From Mycolicibacter terrae (lineage in GTDB: Bacteria > Actinomycetota > Actinomycetes > Mycobacteriales > Mycobacteriaceae), in the NCBI RefSeq assembly GCF_010727125.1, contig NZ_AP022564.1, positions 868,001 to 932,000 of the forward strand: DNA of 64,000 nt, written 5' to 3'. Below are positions 8,460-17,747 of the stretch, one piece after another. Each line of letters begins with the position of its first letter. The first letter of the stretch is position 1. Position numbers and translations under genes: made by a program. Below the pieces are notes generated by a model. It made no database searches and was not told where the DNA came from. It saw only the letters and a program-made list of their open reading frames with translations.

Positions 8460-11366
8460 TCAGACCCGGCCGACGGAGACCGGCTCGGCGGCCGGGATCG
8501 GCGCGACCTGTTGGGCCACCGGGCTCGGCCGTGACCACACCCGCTGCGGCCACCAGAACCAGCGGCCCAGCAGCGCGGCGATCGACGGCGTCATGAACGA
8601 GCGGATCACCAGGGTGTCGATGATCAAGCCCAGTCCGATGGTGGAGCCCACCTGGCCGATCACCTTCAGGTCGGAGACCAGCATTGACATCATGGTGAAG
8701 GCGAACACCAGGCCCGCCGAGGTGACCACGGAGCCACTGCCGCCCATGGCGCGGATGATGCCCGTCTTGAGCCCGCCGCGCATCTCCTCCTTCATCCGGG
8801 AGACCAGCAGCAGGTTGTAGTCCGAGCCGACCGCCAACAGGATGATCACACTCATCGCCAGCACCATCCAGTGCAGATGCAGCCCGATGATGTGTTGCCA
8901 GACCAGCACCGAGATCCCGAATGAGGTGCCCAGTGAGAGCAGCACGGTGCCGACGATCACGGCCGAGGCCACGATCGCCCGGGTGATCAGCAGCATGATG
9001 ATGAAGATCAGGCACAGCGAGGCGATGCCCGCGATCATCAGGTCCCAGGCCGACCCGTCCTTCATGTCCTTGAACATGGCCGCGGTGCCGCCGAGATAGA
9101 CCCGGGAGCCCTCCAGCGGGGTGCCCTTGAGCGCCTCGTGCACGGCGTGCTTGATCGGCTCGATGTGGCTGACGCCCTCCGGGGACATCGGGTCGCCCTC
9201 GTGGCTGATGATGAACCGCACCGCATGCCCGTCGGGGGACAGGAACATCTTCATCCCGCGCTTGAAGTCGGGGTTGTCGAACGCTTCGGGCGGCAGATAG
9301 AACGAGTCGTCGTTCTTGGAGTCGTCGAACGCCTTGCCCATGGCGTTCTGGCCCTCCATCATCTTCTCCATCTGCAGCTGCAGGCCCTCCATGGTGGACT
9401 GCATCTTCAGCTGGGTGGTCCGCATGTTTTCCATGGTCTCGATCATCGGCGGCATGATCTCGAGCATCCGGGGCATCAGCCGGTCGAGGTTGTCGATGTC
9501 GGGCAGCACCAGCTCGAAATCCTCGGTCATCGCGTCGATGCCGTCCATCATGTCGAAGATGGACCGGATCGACCAGCAGATCGGGATGTCGAAACAGTGC
9601 GGCTCCCAATAGAAGTAGCTGCGCATCGGGCGCCACATGTCGTCGAAGTCGGCCATCTCGTCGCGCAGCTTCTGAATGTCGCCGAGCATGATGTGCATCT
9701 TCTGGGCCATGCTGTGGGTGGTCGCCGACATCTCGCGGGTCACCTCGAGCATCGCCTTCATGCTGTCGACGGAGACCTGCATGTCCTCACCCATTTTCAG
9801 CATGCGTTTCATGCTGTCGAGCTGGTACTTCATGTTCAGCTGCTGGGTGGTGCCCTGCATGCTCATCGCGAACGGGATCGTGGTGTGTTCGATCGGCGTG
9901 CCCAGCGGCCGGGTGATGGTCTGCACCCGTCCGACACCCGATACCTCGAATACTCGCTTGGCGATCCGGTTGATGACCAGGAAGTCGGCCGGGTTGCGCA
10001 GGTCGTGATCGGTTTCGATCATCAACAGCTCCGGGTTCATCCGGGCCTGGGAGAAGTGCCGGTCGGCGGCGGCGTAGCCGATGTTGGCCGGTACGTAGTC
10101 CGGCATGTACTCGCGGTCGTTGTAGTTGGTCTCATACCCCGGCAGGGTGAGCAGCCCGACCAGGCAGACCGCGGTGGTGGCCACCAGCACCGGCCCCGGC
10201 CAGCGCACGATCATCGCGCCCAGCCGCCGCCAGGCGCGGATCCGCATCGTCCGCTTGGGCTCGAGCATTCCGAAGCGGCTGGCCACCGCCACCACCGCGG
10301 CACCGAAGGTCAGGGCCGCCAACGTCACCACCACCATGCCGATGGCCAGTGGGACACCCAGCGACTTGAAGTAGGGCAATCGGGTGAATGACAGGCAGAA
10401 GGTCGCACCGGCAATGGTCAGCCCCGAGCCCAGGATCACGTGCGCGGTGCCGTGATACATGGTGTGGAAGGCCGACTCCTTGTCCTCGCCGAGCGACCGC
10501 GCTTCCTGATAGCGGCCGAGCAGGAAGATCGCGTAGTCCGTCGAGGCGGCGATGGCCAGCGTCACCAACAGGTTCACCGCGAACGTCGATAGGCCGATGA
10601 TGTTGTAGAAGCCGAGCACGGCCACCACGCCGCGGGCCGCGGCCAGCTCGAACACCACCATGCCCAGCACCAGCAGCACGGTGCCGATCGACCGGTAGAA
10701 ATTCAGCAGCATCACGATGATCACCACGAACGTCAGCGAGGTGATGACCTTCAGGCTCTTGTCGCCGGCGATGTGCTGGTCGGCGTTGAGGGCGGCCCCG
10801 CCGGTGACGTAGGCGTGTACGCCGGGCGGTGCCGGGGTGTCGGCGATGATCTTCTGGACGGACTTGACCGAGTCGTTGGCCAGGGTCTCGCCCATGTTGC
10901 CGGCCAGGTACACCTGCACGTAGGCGGCCTTGCCGTCCGGGCTCTGCGACCCCGCCGCGGTCAGCGGGTCACTCCAGAAGTCCTGGATGTGCTCGACGTG
11001 CTCGGTGTCGGCCTCCATCTTGGTGACCAGCTCGTCGTAGTAGGCGTGCGCGTCGTCGCCGAGCGGCTCGTCGCCTTCGAGCACCACCATCGCCGAGCTG
11101 TCCGACTTGAACTCGTCGAAGACCTTGCCGATGCGCATCATCGCGATCATCGAGGGGGCGTCTTTGGGGGCCATCGACACCGCGCGCATCGCCCCGACCT
11201 CGTCGAGTTGCGGCACGATCACGTTCACCAACACGGTGATCGCCAACCAGGCCAGGATGAGCGGTACCGCCAGCCGGCGGATCCATGTCGCTATGGCGCC
11301 GCGGTGGGGCGGCTGCGCCGCCGGCAGCGTGTCGGTGGGGGCGTCGTCGCTGAGGTGTTTGCTCAT
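8460..11366 (-). CDS. MmpL-family RND transporter (MmpL4-like)
   Basis: This 968-aa RND lipid/siderophore transporter has the usual plan: TM1 near residues 30-50, a periplasmic loop, a six-helix bundle (about 200-400), a second large periplasmic loop with a long Met-rich coiled-coil region (about 500-640), and a second helix bundle (about 770-945). Motifs such as [29 protein letters not shown] and the ...[18 protein letters not shown] tail follow M. tuberculosis MmpL4 closely. MmpL4 exports mycobactin/carboxymycobactin with MmpS4, so siderophore export is the best guess; glycopeptidolipid-type MmpLs are alternatives. It overlaps mmpS by four bases (ATGA). No IdeR box was recognised upstream. 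Confidence 0.9.
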   Translation of the reverse strand: MSKHLSDDAPTDTLPAAQPPHRGAIATWIRRLAVPLILAWLAITVLVNVIVPQLDEVGAMRAVSMAPKDAPSMIAMMRIGKVFDEFKSDSSAMVVLEGDEPLGDDAHAYYDELVTKMEADTEHVEHIQDFWSDPLTAAGSQSPDGKAAYVQVYLAGNMGETLANDSVKSVQKIIADTPAPPGVHAYVTGGAALNADQHIAGDKSLKVITSLTFVVIIVMLLNFYRSIGTVLLVLGMVVFELAAARGVVAVLGFYNIIGLSTFAVNLLVTLAIAASTDYAIFLLGRYQEARSLGEDKESAFHTMYHGTAHVILGSGLTIAGATFCLSFTRLPYFKSLGVPLAIGMVVVTLAALTFGAAVVAVASRFGMLEPKRTMRIRAWRRLGAMIVRWPGPVLVATTAVCLVGLLTLPGYETNYNDREYMPDYVPANIGYAAADRHFSQARMNPELLMIETDHDLRNPADFLVINRIAKRVFEVSGVGRVQTITRPLGTPIEHTTIPFAMSMQGTTQQLNMKYQLDSMKRMLKMGEDMQVSVDSMKAMLEVTREMSATTHSMAQKMHIMLGDIQKLRDEMADFDDMWRPMRSYFYWEPHCFDIPICWSIRSIFDMMDGIDAMTEDFELVLPDIDNLDRLMPRMLEIMPPMIETMENMRTTQLKMQSTMEGLQLQMEKMMEGQNAMGKAFDDSKNDDSFYLPPEAFDNPDFKRGMKMFLSPDGHAVRFIISHEGDPMSPEGVSHIEPIKHAVHEALKGTPLEGSRVYLGGTAAMFKDMKDGSAWDLMIAGIASLCLIFIIMLLITRAIVASAVIVGTVLLSLGTSFGISVLVWQHIIGLHLHWMVLAMSVIILLAVGSDYNLLLVSRMKEEMRGGLKTGIIRAMGGSGSVVTSAGLVFAFTMMSMLVSDLKVIGQVGSTIGLGLIIDTLVIRSFMTPSIAALLGRWFWWPQRVWSRPSPVAQQVAPIPAAEPVSVGRV

Positions 11367-11794
11367 CCTGATTTCACAATGCAGAAGGTCTGGGCGCTCA
11401 CGGGGCTGCTGGAGATTCGTTCGTCTTTGAGCTCGCCGTCGATGGTGACCCGACAGCCGATGGTGCTGCCGTCACCCTGCGCGACGATGTTGGGGCTCAC
11501 CGCCGGATTGGTGGTCGACAGCGTCAGTGACCACGGCAGGGCGGCGCCGTCGACCCGCTGCGGAAGAGCTTCCAGGTCGAGATAGTTGATGTCGGCGTAG
11601 GTCCCGTCCGGACTGAAGATGTCATAGACCACGACTTTGGGGTGAAACGGCTTGGTGTCCTCGAACGGGGCCGCGCTGTTGCCGCTGTCATCACCGCCGA
11701 AATAGCCGCGAATGCGATTCACGACGAACCCCCCGACCATGAGAACCAACACGATGAGCAGCGGTAACCACGCGCGCCTGACAACGCCGAACAT
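11363..11794 (-). CDS. MmpS-family membrane-anchored accessory protein
   Basis: The 143-aa protein has one N-terminal TM helix (about residues 6-24) and a periplasmic beta-sandwich with the family features [21 protein letters not shown] and a late Cys pair (IGCRVTIDG...TFCIV). It is the cognate partner of the overlapping mmpL. I chose the ATG at 11794 because GAAAGG lies nine bases upstream; a TTG at 11797 extends the frame by one codon. The gene is divergent from dnaE2, and the shared 110-base gap contains a LexA box near dnaE2 and a perfect dyad near mmpS. Confidence 0.88.
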   Translation of the reverse strand: MFGVVRRAWLPLLIVLVLMVGGFVVNRIRGYFGGDDSGNSAAPFEDTKPFHPKVVVYDIFSPDGTYADINYLDLEALPQRVDGAALPWSLTLSTTNPAVSPNIVAQGDGSTIGCRVTIDGELKDERISSSPVSAQTFCIVKSG

Positions 11795-11821
11795 CAAGAA
11801 TTGCCTTTCGGGTGGTGCCGG

Positions 11822-11836
11822 AATCTGACACAGATT
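11822..11836. promoter_or_regulatory. Perfect inverted repeat upstream of mmpS, possible operator
   Basis: AATCTG-ACA-CAGATT is a perfect 15-base dyad 28 bases upstream of the mmpS start and about 40 bases before the dnaE2 LexA box. A TetR/MarR-type repressor site for mmpS-mmpL is plausible; no regulator gene is adjacent. Confidence 0.4.
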
Positions 11837-11876
11837 AGTGCATCAAAGTTCTTTTCAACACTCAAGGGGGCGCGAA

Positions 11877-11892
11877 TCGCACACACGTTCGA
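11877..11892 (+). promoter_or_regulatory. LexA (SOS) box of dnaE2
   Basis: TCGCACACACGTTCGA matches 11 of 12 defined positions of TCGAAC-N4-GTTCGA and lies 14 bases before the chosen dnaE2 start. dnaE2 is a known LexA-repressed mutasome gene in mycobacteria. The box also argues that translation starts downstream of it rather than at the far-upstream ATG. Confidence 0.85.
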
Positions 11893-11905
11893 TATCGTGG
11901 TGGGG

Positions 11906-14900
11906 GTGAGCTGGGGCAGTGGGCCGCCGAGCTGGGCGGAAATGGAGCGAGTGCTCAATGGTAAGCCTCGTCACACCGATCAGCCGGCCGGTGTGTCGGC
12001 CGATCGCGGGTCGGCGCCGCGGCCGGAGCGGCCCCGGCCGGCTGGCCCGACGGGGTCTTTCACGCCTTATGCCGAGTTGCACGCGCACTCCGCCTACAGC
12101 TTCCTGGACGGGGCCAGCACGCCGCAGGAGCTGGTCGCCGAGGCCGCCCGGCTGGGCCTGCGGGCGATCGCGCTGACCGACCACAACGGTTTGTACGGGG
12201 TGGTGCGGTTCGCCGAAGCGGCCGCCGAGCTGGCCGCCGCGGGACACCAGATAGCCACCGTCTTCGGCGCCGAGCTGTCGCTGGGTTCTTCTCCCTGTGC
12301 CGGGACTTTCAAGGCCCGCACCGACGACCCGGACCCGCCCGGCCCGCACCTGCTGGTGCTGGCCCGCGGCCCGGAGGGCTACCGGCGGTTGTCACGGCAG
12401 ATCGCCGCCGCACACCTGGCCGGCGAAAAGGACAGGCCGCGTTTCGATCTGGACACGCTGACCGAGGCGGCCGGCGGGCACTGGCACATCCTGACCGGAT
12501 GCCGCAAGGGGCATGTCCGCCAGGCGCTGGCCACCGGCGGCCCGGACGCGGCCGCGGCGGCGCTGGCCGATCTGGTGGACCGGTTCGGGGCCGCGCGGGT
12601 CAGTGTCGAGCTGACCCGGCACGGCGATCCCTGCGACGACGAGCGCAACGCAGCCCTGGCGGCGCTGGCGCCCCGATTCGGGGTTTCGGTGGTGGCCACC
12701 ACCGCAGCACATTTCGCCGGGCCGGGCCGGGGCCGGCTGGCGATGGCGATGGGGGCGATCCGGGCCCGGCAGTCCCTGGATGCCGCCGCCGGCCGGCTGG
12801 CTCCGCTCGGCGGTGCGCACCTGCGCTCCGGCGCGGAGATGGCCCGGTTGTTCGCGACGCACCCGTCGGCGGTGCCGGCGGCGGCCGAACTCGGTGAACA
12901 GTGCGCGTTTTCGCTGTCGCTGATCGCCCCGCAGCTGCCGCCGTTTCACGTCCCGGACGGACACACCGAGGGCAGCTGGCTGCGGCAGCTGACGCTGGCC
13001 GGCGCCGCCGAACGCTATGGCCCGCCCGGGGGAGCGCCGCGCGCCTATGCTCAGATCGATCGTGAGCTGGAAGTCATTGCCCAGCTGGGGTTTCCGGGTT
13101 ACTTCCTGGTGGTGCACGACATCACCCGGTTCTGTCGGGAAAGCGACATCCTGTGCCAGGGCCGGGGATCGGCGGCCAACTCCGCGGTCTGCTACGCCCT
13201 CGGTGTCACCGCGGTGGATCCGGTGGCCAACGGGCTGCTGTTCGAGCGGTTCCTGTCCCCGGCCCGAGACGGGCCGCCCGACATCGACATCGACATCGAG
13301 TCGGATCGCCGCGAAGAGGTGATCCAGTACGTCTACGGCAAATACGGCCGCGACCACGCCGCCCAGGTCGCCAATGTCATCACCTACCGGGGTCGCAGCG
13401 CTGTGCGGGACATGGCCCGCGCGCTGGGCTACTCGCCGGGCCAGCAGGACGCCTGGAGCAAGCAGCTGGGCCGGTGGGGTGCATTGAATCATGCCGACGA
13501 CGCTGATATCGAAGGCATCCCCGGGCAGGTGATCGACTTGGCCACCCAGATCGCCGACCTGCCAAGGCATCTGGGTATCCACTCCGGCGGCATGGTGATC
13601 TGTGACCGCCCGATCGCCGATGTGTGCCCGGTGGAATGGGCGCGGATGCCCGGCCGCAGTGTGCTGCAGTGGGACAAAGACGACTGTGCGGCAATCGGTC
13701 TGGTGAAATTCGATCTGCTGGGGCTGGGCATGCTCTCCGCGCTGCACTACGCGATCGACCTGGTGGCCGAGCATAAGGGTATCGAGGTGGACCTGGCCGC
13801 AATCGATCTGTCCGAGCCGGCGGTGTATGAGATGCTGGCCCGCGCCGACTCGGTCGGGGTGTTCCAGGTGGAGTCGCGCGCGCAGATGGCCACTCTGCCG
13901 CGGCTGCGCCCACGGGTGTTCTACGACCTGGTGGTGGAAGTGGCGCTGATCCGCCCTGGGCCGATCCAGGGCGGGTCGGTGCATCCCTACATTCGCCGTC
14001 GCAACGGCATCGACCCGGTGACCTACGAGCATCCGAGCATGGAGCGGGCACTGCGAAAAACCCTGGGAATTCCGTTGTTCCAGGAGCAGTTGATGACGCT
14101 GGCGGTGGACTGCGCCGGATTCACCGCGGCCGAAGCCGACCAGCTGCGGCGCGCGATGGGCTCCAAGCGGTCCCCGGAGCGGATGCGCCGGCTGCGGAGT
14201 AGGTTCTACGACGGCATGGCCGAGTGTCACGGCATCACCGGCGCGGTGGCCGACCGGATCTACGAAAAGCTGGAAGCCTTCGCCAACTACGGGTTTCCGG
14301 AGAGTCACGCGATGAGCTTCGCGTCGCTGGTGTTCTACTCGGCCTGGTTCAAGCTGCACCACCCGGCGGCGTTCTGCGCCGCGCTGCTGCGGGCTCAGCC
14401 GATGGGCTTCTATTCGCCGCAGTCGCTGGTCGCCGACGCCCGCCGGCACGGGGTCGTGGTGCACCGCCCCGACGTCAACGCCAGCCTGGCGCACGCCACG
14501 CTGGCCGAAGCCGGTACGCAGGTCCGGCTCGGGTTGGGTGCGGTCCGTGGCATCGGTACCGACCTCGCCGAGCGGCTGGTGGCCGACCGCGAGGCTCATG
14601 GGCCGTTCGCTTCGATGTTGGATTTGACTGCGCGGGTTCAGCTTTCTGCCCCGCAGGCCGAGGCGTTGGCGACCGCCGGCGCGTTCGGCTGCTTCGGCAT
14701 GGCGCGTCGCGAGGCATTGTGGGCGGCTGGGGCGGCGGCGGGTCAGCGGCCGGACCGGTTGCCCGGGGTGGGGGTGTCCGGATTTGATGGGCAGACTCCG
14801 GCACTGCCCGGGATGAGCCAGATCGAACTGTCCGCCGCCGACGTGTGGGCCACCGGGGTGTCTCCGGACAGCTTCCCGACCCAGTTCCTGCGCGCCGACC

Positions 14901-15226
14901 TCGACGCGGTCGGGGTCGTTCCGGCCGGGCAACTCACCGCCGTCCCCGACGGCACCCGGGTGCTGGTGGCCGGCGCCGTGACGCACCGGCAGCGGCCGGC
15001 GACCGCCCGCGGGGTGACGTTCGTCAATCTCGAGGACGAGACCGGGATGGTCAACGTGCTGTGCACGCCGGGGGTGTGGACGCGGCATCGCCGATTGGCG
15101 CAGACCGCGACGGCGCTGTTGATCCGCGGGCGGGTGCAGAACGCCAGCGGGGCAGTCACTGTGCTGGCCGAGCGGCTGGGCGCCCTCGAGTTGGTGGTGG
15201 GGTCGCGGTCCCGGGACTTCCGCTGA
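11906..15226 (+). CDS. dnaE2: Error-prone DNA polymerase III alpha subunit
   Basis: This 1106-aa C-family polymerase performs damage-induced mutagenic translesion synthesis with ImuA'/ImuB (not in this window). It shows an N-terminal PHP domain (ELHAHSAYSFLDG), the polymerase active-site acidic motif PDIDIDIESDRREEVIQYVYG (about residues 458-478), fingers motifs, the GFPESHAMSFASLVFYSAWFK stretch, and a C-terminal OB fold (NLEDETGMVNVLC). The GTG at 11906 gives MSWGSGPPSWAEMERVLNGKPRH, matching the M. tuberculosis N-terminus; GTGs at 11897 and 11900 are alternatives, while the longer frame from 11801 would read through the LexA box. Confidence 0.95.
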   Translation: MSWGSGPPSWAEMERVLNGKPRHTDQPAGVSADRGSAPRPERPRPAGPTGSFTPYAELHAHSAYSFLDGASTPQELVAEAARLGLRAIALTDHNGLYGVVRFAEAAAELAAAGHQIATVFGAELSLGSSPCAGTFKARTDDPDPPGPHLLVLARGPEGYRRLSRQIAAAHLAGEKDRPRFDLDTLTEAAGGHWHILTGCRKGHVRQALATGGPDAAAAALADLVDRFGAARVSVELTRHGDPCDDERNAALAALAPRFGVSVVATTAAHFAGPGRGRLAMAMGAIRARQSLDAAAGRLAPLGGAHLRSGAEMARLFATHPSAVPAAAELGEQCAFSLSLIAPQLPPFHVPDGHTEGSWLRQLTLAGAAERYGPPGGAPRAYAQIDRELEVIAQLGFPGYFLVVHDITRFCRESDILCQGRGSAANSAVCYALGVTAVDPVANGLLFERFLSPARDGPPDIDIDIESDRREEVIQYVYGKYGRDHAAQVANVITYRGRSAVRDMARALGYSPGQQDAWSKQLGRWGALNHADDADIEGIPGQVIDLATQIADLPRHLGIHSGGMVICDRPIADVCPVEWARMPGRSVLQWDKDDCAAIGLVKFDLLGLGMLSALHYAIDLVAEHKGIEVDLAAIDLSEPAVYEMLARADSVGVFQVESRAQMATLPRLRPRVFYDLVVEVALIRPGPIQGGSVHPYIRRRNGIDPVTYEHPSMERALRKTLGIPLFQEQLMTLAVDCAGFTAAEADQLRRAMGSKRSPERMRRLRSRFYDGMAECHGITGAVADRIYEKLEAFANYGFPESHAMSFASLVFYSAWFKLHHPAAFCAALLRAQPMGFYSPQSLVADARRHGVVVHRPDVNASLAHATLAEAGTQVRLGLGAVRGIGTDLAERLVADREAHGPFASMLDLTARVQLSAPQAEALATAGAFGCFGMARREALWAAGAAAGQRPDRLPGVGVSGFDGQTPALPGMSQIELSAADVWATGVSPDSFPTQFLRADLDAVGVVPAGQLTAVPDGTRVLVAGAVTHRQRPATARGVTFVNLEDETGMVNVLCTPGVWTRHRRLAQTATALLIRGRVQNASGAVTVLAERLGALELVVGSRSRDFR

Positions 15227-15347
15227 CACCCGAGGGCGGCCCGTCGCGACAAATGGCATCGATTACCCTCAGCTCAGGATCCCGCACGCTGAGCTTCACA
15301 CGCAATCGGAGCAGTGGATGCCGGGATGCCACACCTGGGGGAGACAG

Positions 15348-16280
15348 ATGCTGACAGCGAATAGGGCGCCGCTGCGCCGCATGCAACCGGAAACACCGTC
15401 CATGGCGGTCGGGACCTTGGAACGGCAGTACATCGATCTGGACTGCGGGCGCGTCTCCTACCTGCGCCACGGCAGTGGACCAAAGCTGTTGCTGGTTCAC
15501 GGGATTCCCACCTCCTCCCGGTTGTGGGAACCGCTGTTGGGCACGCTGGGCGAGCACTACGACTGCATCGTGCCGGACCTGCTCGGCCTGGGGCGATCCG
15601 CGCCCAACGCCGACGCCGACCTGTCCAGCCCCGGCCAGGCGACGATGCTGTCGCAACTGCTGGACGGCCTGGGTATCGACGAAACCTACGCGGTCTTTCA
15701 CGATCAGGGCGGCTCACACGGCCAGCAGTTCCTGAAGCGCCATGGCGCGCGCGTCAAGGCCGTCGTCTTCACCGACGTTGTCTGCTACGACAATTGGCTG
15801 GTCCCGATGATCAGTGTCACGGTCTGGCTGGCTCGGCACCGGCTCATCCCGCTGCTCTCCGGAATACGGCTCCTGCAGTTCATCTTGAAGCGGCACAGTC
15901 TGCCGCAGACCATCGTGCGCGGCCGTTTTCCCGCCGCGCTGGCCCAGGACTGGTTCGCGGCCTTGGACCGGGGCGGCCAACTGCGGCGCGACTGGATCCG
16001 CTATGTGATCGCGCAATCGCCGCACTGGACGCTCGATGCGGTCCCGGCATTGCAGTCCTGGACCAAACCGGCGCGGGTGATCTGGGCCGCGGAGGATTGC
16101 TTCTTGCCGCCCTCCTGGGGAGTACGGCTGGCCCACGATATTCCCGGCTCGCCCGACGACGTCAAGCTGCTGCCGTTTGCAAGCCACTTCTGGCAGGCCG
16201 AGATTCCGCAGACCGGTGCGCGGGCCATCCTCGAGTTTTTCAACGGACTGGACGACCACCCGTCCGCGCCTCGGGCTTAG
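15348..16280 (+). CDS. Alpha/beta hydrolase with Asp at the nucleophile elbow (dehalogenase/epoxide-hydrolase-like)
   Basis: The 310-aa protein has an oxyanion HGIPTSS loop (about residue 48), a nucleophile elbow FHDQGG in which Asp replaces the usual Ser, an acidic residue in IWAAEDCFLPP and the catalytic His in FASHFWQ. An Asp nucleophile is the hallmark of haloalkane dehalogenases and epoxide hydrolases, but the usual Trp after the Asp (HDWGG) is Gln here, so the substrate is open. The ATG at 15348 is preferred because a GGGGGAGA site precedes it; the frame can extend upstream to 15318. It lies about 120 bases after dnaE2 and is probably independent of it. Confidence 0.75.
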   Translation: MLTANRAPLRRMQPETPSMAVGTLERQYIDLDCGRVSYLRHGSGPKLLLVHGIPTSSRLWEPLLGTLGEHYDCIVPDLLGLGRSAPNADADLSSPGQATMLSQLLDGLGIDETYAVFHDQGGSHGQQFLKRHGARVKAVVFTDVVCYDNWLVPMISVTVWLARHRLIPLLSGIRLLQFILKRHSLPQTIVRGRFPAALAQDWFAALDRGGQLRRDWIRYVIAQSPHWTLDAVPALQSWTKPARVIWAAEDCFLPPSWGVRLAHDIPGSPDDVKLLPFASHFWQAEIPQTGARAILEFFNGLDDHPSAPRA

Positions 16281-16344
16281 GCGATGCCGTAGTACGCGGC
16301 AGGCATTGCGGACATTCACAGTAAAGCTTCGATAGTCTCGCCAC

Positions 16345-16992
16345 ATGTCACTCAACTTGTCCGCAGACGAAGTCCTGACCACCACCCGATCGGTTCGCAA
16401 GCGACTCGACTTCGACAAGCCCGTTCCGCGTGAGGTGCTCATGGAGTGCCTCGAGATCGCCCTGCAGGCGCCCACCGGCTCCAACGCCCAGGGTTGGCAA
16501 TGGATGTTCGTCACCGACCCGGTCAAGAAGCAGGCCATCGCCGACATCTACCGCGCCAACGCCATGCCGTATCTGAACCAGATGAAGCCCGACTATGGCG
16601 AGGGTGACGTGCGCGGCGAGCGAATGGAGTTCGTCAGCGGCTCGGCCAAGTACCTGGCCGAGCACCTGCAGGACGCGCCGGTGATGCTGATCCCGTGTCT
16701 GGAAGGCCGGCCGGAGAAGGCGCCGCTGGGCATCAGCGCGTCGTTCTGGGCATCGCTGTTCCCGGCCGCGTGGAGCTACTGCCTGGCGTTGCGCAACCGC
16801 GGGCTGGGGTCGTGCTGGACGACGCTGCACCTGCTCGAGGACGGTGAGAAGCAGACCGCCGAGGTGCTCGGCATTCCTTACGAGCAGTACAGCCAGGGTG
16901 GGTTGTTCCCGATCGCCTACACCAAGGGCACCGACTTCAAGCCGGCCAAGCGGCTGCCGGCCGAGCAGGTCGCGCACTTCGACAGTTGGTGA
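16345..16992 (+). CDS. Nitroreductase-family FMN oxidoreductase
   Basis: This 215-aa member of the nitroreductase fold has TTTRSVRKRLDF near the N-terminus (phosphate-binding Arg-Ser-x-Arg), the QAPTGSNAQGWQ motif near residue 45 and the GLGSCWTTLHLLE motif near residue 155, all FMN-contacting elements of the family. It corresponds to Rv3368c by length and neighbourhood (next to dnaE2 and the SpoU-type methylase). It probably reduces quinones, nitro compounds or other electrophiles with NAD(P)H; the physiological substrate is unknown. It lies 64 bases after the hydrolase on the same strand. Confidence 0.88.
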   Translation: MSLNLSADEVLTTTRSVRKRLDFDKPVPREVLMECLEIALQAPTGSNAQGWQWMFVTDPVKKQAIADIYRANAMPYLNQMKPDYGEGDVRGERMEFVSGSAKYLAEHLQDAPVMLIPCLEGRPEKAPLGISASFWASLFPAAWSYCLALRNRGLGSCWTTLHLLEDGEKQTAEVLGIPYEQYSQGGLFPIAYTKGTDFKPAKRLPAEQVAHFDSW

Positions 16993-17013
16993 TCCCGCAC
17001 TGATCGCGGACTA

Positions 17014-17478
17014 TTACACCCCGCCGGCGAACCCGTGCTGGCGCCAGGCCTCGTAGGCCGCGACCGCGGCGGCATTGGACAGGTTCAGCGAGCGCCGGCC
17101 GGGCAGCATCGGGATGCGCACCTGCCCGGTGATGTGGGGATCGGCCAGGGTCGCCGCATCCAGGCCGTCGGGCTCGGGACCGAACATCAGCACGTCGCCG
17201 GCTTGATATCGCACGTCGGCGAACGAGGTTTCGGTGTGGGAGGTGAAGGCGAACACCCGGGCCGGCATCAGCGCCGCCCAGGCGGCCGACAACGACGGGT
17301 GCACGGTGACCGCCGCCAGGTCGTGATAGTCCAGCCCGGCGCGGCGCAGTTTGGGTTCGGACAGGTCGAAGCCCAGCGGCTCCACCAGATGCAGCTCGGC
17401 GCCGGTGGCCGCCACCATCCGGATCGCGTTGCCGGTATTGGGCGGGATGCGCGGCGAATAGAACATCACCCGGAACAC
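17014..17478 (-). CDS. trmL: tRNA (cytidine/uridine-34 2'-O-)-methyltransferase, SPOUT family
   Basis: The chosen 154-aa form begins at GTG 17478 (VFRVMFYSPRIPPNTGNAIR). It carries the SPOUT motifs: NTGNxxR (motif 1), LMFGPEPDGL (motif 2, SAM-binding trefoil knot) and the C-terminal RIPMLPGRRSLNLSNAAAVAAYEAWRQ (motif 3). TrmL methylates the wobble ribose of certain tRNA-Leu species; the M. tuberculosis homologue is annotated SpoU (Rv3366). The frame is open up to 17532 (172 aa), but that extension is low-complexity and not expected in the family. It is convergent with the nitroreductase. Confidence 0.88.
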   Translation of the reverse strand: MFRVMFYSPRIPPNTGNAIRMVAATGAELHLVEPLGFDLSEPKLRRAGLDYHDLAAVTVHPSLSAAWAALMPARVFAFTSHTETSFADVRYQAGDVLMFGPEPDGLDAATLADPHITGQVRIPMLPGRRSLNLSNAAAVAAYEAWRQHGFAGGV

Positions 17479-17647
17479 GCAGCTGAGGTTACGGCGTGGT
17501 GCAGGTGCCCCGGCCCGGGGCTGCCGAGACACGAAACCATCTCGGGAGCTGTGCCTTTTCGGTAAAGGCTATGGTGATGGCACGCGCAGACTGCCATACT
17601 CGTCGAATTGCCGACGTAGGACGGCCCAGATCAAGGCGGGTCTCACA

Positions 17648-17665
17648 CCGCTGACGGTTCAGCGG
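17648..17665 (+). other. Perfect 7-bp stem-loop upstream of the conservon
   Basis: CCGCTGA-CGGT-TCAGCGG is a perfect stem with a four-base loop, about 80 bases upstream of the sensor-kinase start, within the roughly 270-base divergent gap between trmL and the conservon. It could be a leader hairpin or an operator. No clear promoter elements were recognised in the gap. Confidence 0.35.
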
Positions 17666-17747
17666 GTGCGACGCGCCGGAAGCTCCGATGAATGAAGGCG
17701 CAAACGGTGAATTTCAGCCGAGCGGTCGGTGAGCCGGCCGGCGAGCG

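Noticed and set aside
11801..11905. Upstream part of the dnaE2 open frame as coding
   Set aside because: It would be translated through the LexA box and is not similar to the family N-terminus.
12392..15259. 955-codon open frame opposite dnaE2
   Set aside because: The dnaE2 frame has full-length homology and conserved motifs; the antisense product is His/Arg/Gln-rich with no motif.
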